In this document: piece by piece, positions 5,813-6,126 of the stretch
How positions within the stretch are numbered: position 1 is the first letter of the stretch
Layout of the letters: every line of letters begins with the position of its first letter
NCBI GenBank assembly: GCA_028293055.1
Contig: JAQGLD010000386.1
Coordinates: 1-6,126, forward strand
Source of the DNA: Alphaproteobacteria bacterium
GTDB lineage: Bacteria; Pseudomonadota; Alphaproteobacteria; Sphingomonadales; Sphingomonadaceae
DNA length: 6,126 bases
Direction: 5' to 3'
Position numbers and translations under genes: made by a program
Notes under the pieces: model-generated
Databases searched by the model: none
The model's input: only the letters and a program-made list of their open reading frames with translations
What the model was told of the DNA's origin: nothing

Positions 5813-6126
5813 TCAGGAGAAGCTTGTCGCGAAAGCCTCCCGCAGGTCCTTCTTCCGAATCTTCCCCATGGCGTTGCGGGGAAGCTCGTCCGCGATCACG
5901 ATCCTTTTGGGTTGCTTGTATCTTGCGAGCCGATCGACGAGCGCCCGCAGGATACCGGCCTCATCCAGCCGGGCCCCCGGCCTGGCCGTCACCGCGGCCA
6001 GCACGGCTTCGCCGAAATCCGGGTGGGGAACCCCGATCACCGCGCATTCGCCGACGCCCTGCACGGCCTCGATCACGGCCTCGACCTCCGCCGGATAGAC
6101 GTTGAGGCCCCCGGAAATGATCAGGT
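5813..6126 (-). CDS. AMP-dependent acyl-CoA synthetase, malonyl-CoA synthetase (MatB)-like, C-terminal end only
   Basis: The last 103 residues of an ANL-superfamily ligase enter from the right edge; the start and the ATP-binding core are outside. These enzymes activate a carboxylic acid with ATP to an acyl-adenylate and then transfer it to CoA. The fragment is the mobile C-terminal domain. It opens with the hinge/A8 block SGGLNVYPAEVE (6080-6115), then GECAVIGVPHPDFGEAV, then ARYKQPKR, and ends with the A10 block LPRNAMGKIRKKDLRE, whose catalytic lysine codon is at 5861-5863. The GGLNVYPAEVE, GVPHPDFGEAV and ELPRNAMGK wording is closest to malonate-CoA ligases, but a medium- or long-chain acid ligase cannot be excluded without the acid-binding pocket. 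The frame is open to the edge, so a GTG at 6076 is an internal codon, not the start. The downstream reductase gene on the same strand may be co-transcribed. Confidence 0.9.
   Translation of the reverse strand, partial: LIISGGLNVYPAEVEAVIEAVQGVGECAVIGVPHPDFGEAVLAAVTARPGARLDEAGILRALVDRLARYKQPKRIVIADELPRNAMGKIRKKDLREAFATSFS

Overview
The window comes from a GC-rich bacterial chromosome. Codon choice, protein style and a CCCTCCCGC-type palindromic repeat suggest an alphaproteobacterium, most likely a sphingomonad. That assignment is an inference from the look of the proteins, since no rRNA or other marker is present. No tRNA, rRNA, CRISPR array, insertion sequence or phage gene was seen.

Layout. 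(1) Positions 1-2290, minus strand: a proline-catabolic PutA (proline dehydrogenase fused to glutamate-semialdehyde dehydrogenase). Its N-terminal 763 codons are present and the rest runs off the left edge. A 95-bp double-hairpin repeat sits inside this gene at 612-706. It is read through in frame and adds about 32 Gly/Pro-rich residues exactly between the two enzyme domains. (2) Positions 2291-2485: a divergent promoter region. (3) Positions 2486-4628, plus strand: three genes in a row, namely a MaoC/NodN-type enoyl-CoA hydratase, a thiolase, and a small protein resembling the conserved domain of the eukaryotic opioid growth factor receptor. (4) Positions 4639-5700, minus strand: an extended short-chain dehydrogenase/reductase of the progesterone-5-beta-reductase/iridoid-synthase-like (PRISE) type, converging on the previous gene with only 10 bp between the stop codons. 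(5) Positions 5813-6126, minus strand: the C-terminal end of an AMP-forming CoA ligase, most like malonyl-CoA synthetase (MatB), entering from the right edge.

How the genes fit together. PutA oxidises proline to glutamate and is functionally separate. The hydratase and thiolase supply two beta-oxidation-type steps on acyl-CoA. The CoA ligase could feed acyl-CoA into such a route and the PRISE reductase could act on an enone or enoyl intermediate, but both are on the opposite strand and no shared pathway is proven. The most notable item is the palindromic repeat captured inside the PutA reading frame. It resembles in principle the protein-inserted palindromic elements described in Rickettsia. 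The rest of the window looks like ordinary core or accessory metabolism.
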